Below the pieces are notes generated by a model that searched no databases, was not told the DNA's origin, and saw only the letters and a list, made by a program, of their open reading frames with translations. From Elysia marginata (lineage: Eukaryota > Mollusca > Gastropoda > Plakobranchidae), in NCBI GenBank assembly GCA_019649035.1, contig BMAT01009554.1:40538-61392 (forward strand): a DNA stretch of 20,855 nucleotides. Reading direction: 5' to 3'. The number at the start of each line of letters is the position of its first letter. Position 1 is the first letter of the stretch. Below, in pieces: positions 20,711-20,855 of this stretch. A program made the translations under genes and the position numbers.

Positions 20711-20855
20711 GTAAGTTTTGATATCTAATTCAACTATTATTTTCTGTATTCTTGAGCCAGTTCTATATTCTCAGGCAAAGTTAATAAGCTTTGTTTAAGT
20801 CAAATTTATTGAAGATACTCAAGCTATCTAGCATGTGAATTTAATTTGCCAAAAA

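Overview
The window is AT-rich, intron-bearing animal nuclear DNA that is almost entirely non-coding. It holds long A and T runs, many simple repeats and pyrimidine/purine tracts, and no compact operon-like gene packing. Only one segment is clearly protein-coding: positions 1428-1598 on the + strand, the last coding exon of a paraoxonase/arylesterase (PON) family gene. An invertebrate PON-like gene, together with repeated TACATGTA and CTAGATCTAG palindromes and abundant TCTG/TCTC/TAG repeats, suggests a marine invertebrate, most likely a mollusc. That assignment is inference, not proof.

Layout. 1-1427 is the last intron of the PON-like gene, with a pyrimidine-rich tract near its start. 1428-1598 is the terminal coding exon. 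About 1599-2650 is the probable 3' untranslated region, with a degenerate CAT/CAC/ATC repeat, a strong imperfect hairpin and an AATAAA signal at 2623. From about 2650 to 9900 I see no convincing gene, only AT-rich DNA, purine tracts and small inverted repeats. 9960-10177 is a locally GC-richer patch ending in an excellent splice donor. 12922-12987 is a weak but well-bounded candidate exon. 13040-20486 is again mainly repeats: a split TAG microsatellite, pyrimidine tracts and a G-quadruplex-type run. A last weak exon candidate lies at 20514-20710.

The fragments at 10042-10177, 12922-12987 and 16349-16430 have compatible + strand splice phases. They could belong to one unidentified gene, but their predicted residues match no family I recognise, and chance is a real alternative. 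The other long open frames lie mostly in low-complexity tracts or start at non-ATG codons, so they are not called as genes. I found no credible tRNA, rRNA, CRISPR array, complete transposon or viral gene, and no evidence of a novel multi-gene system.
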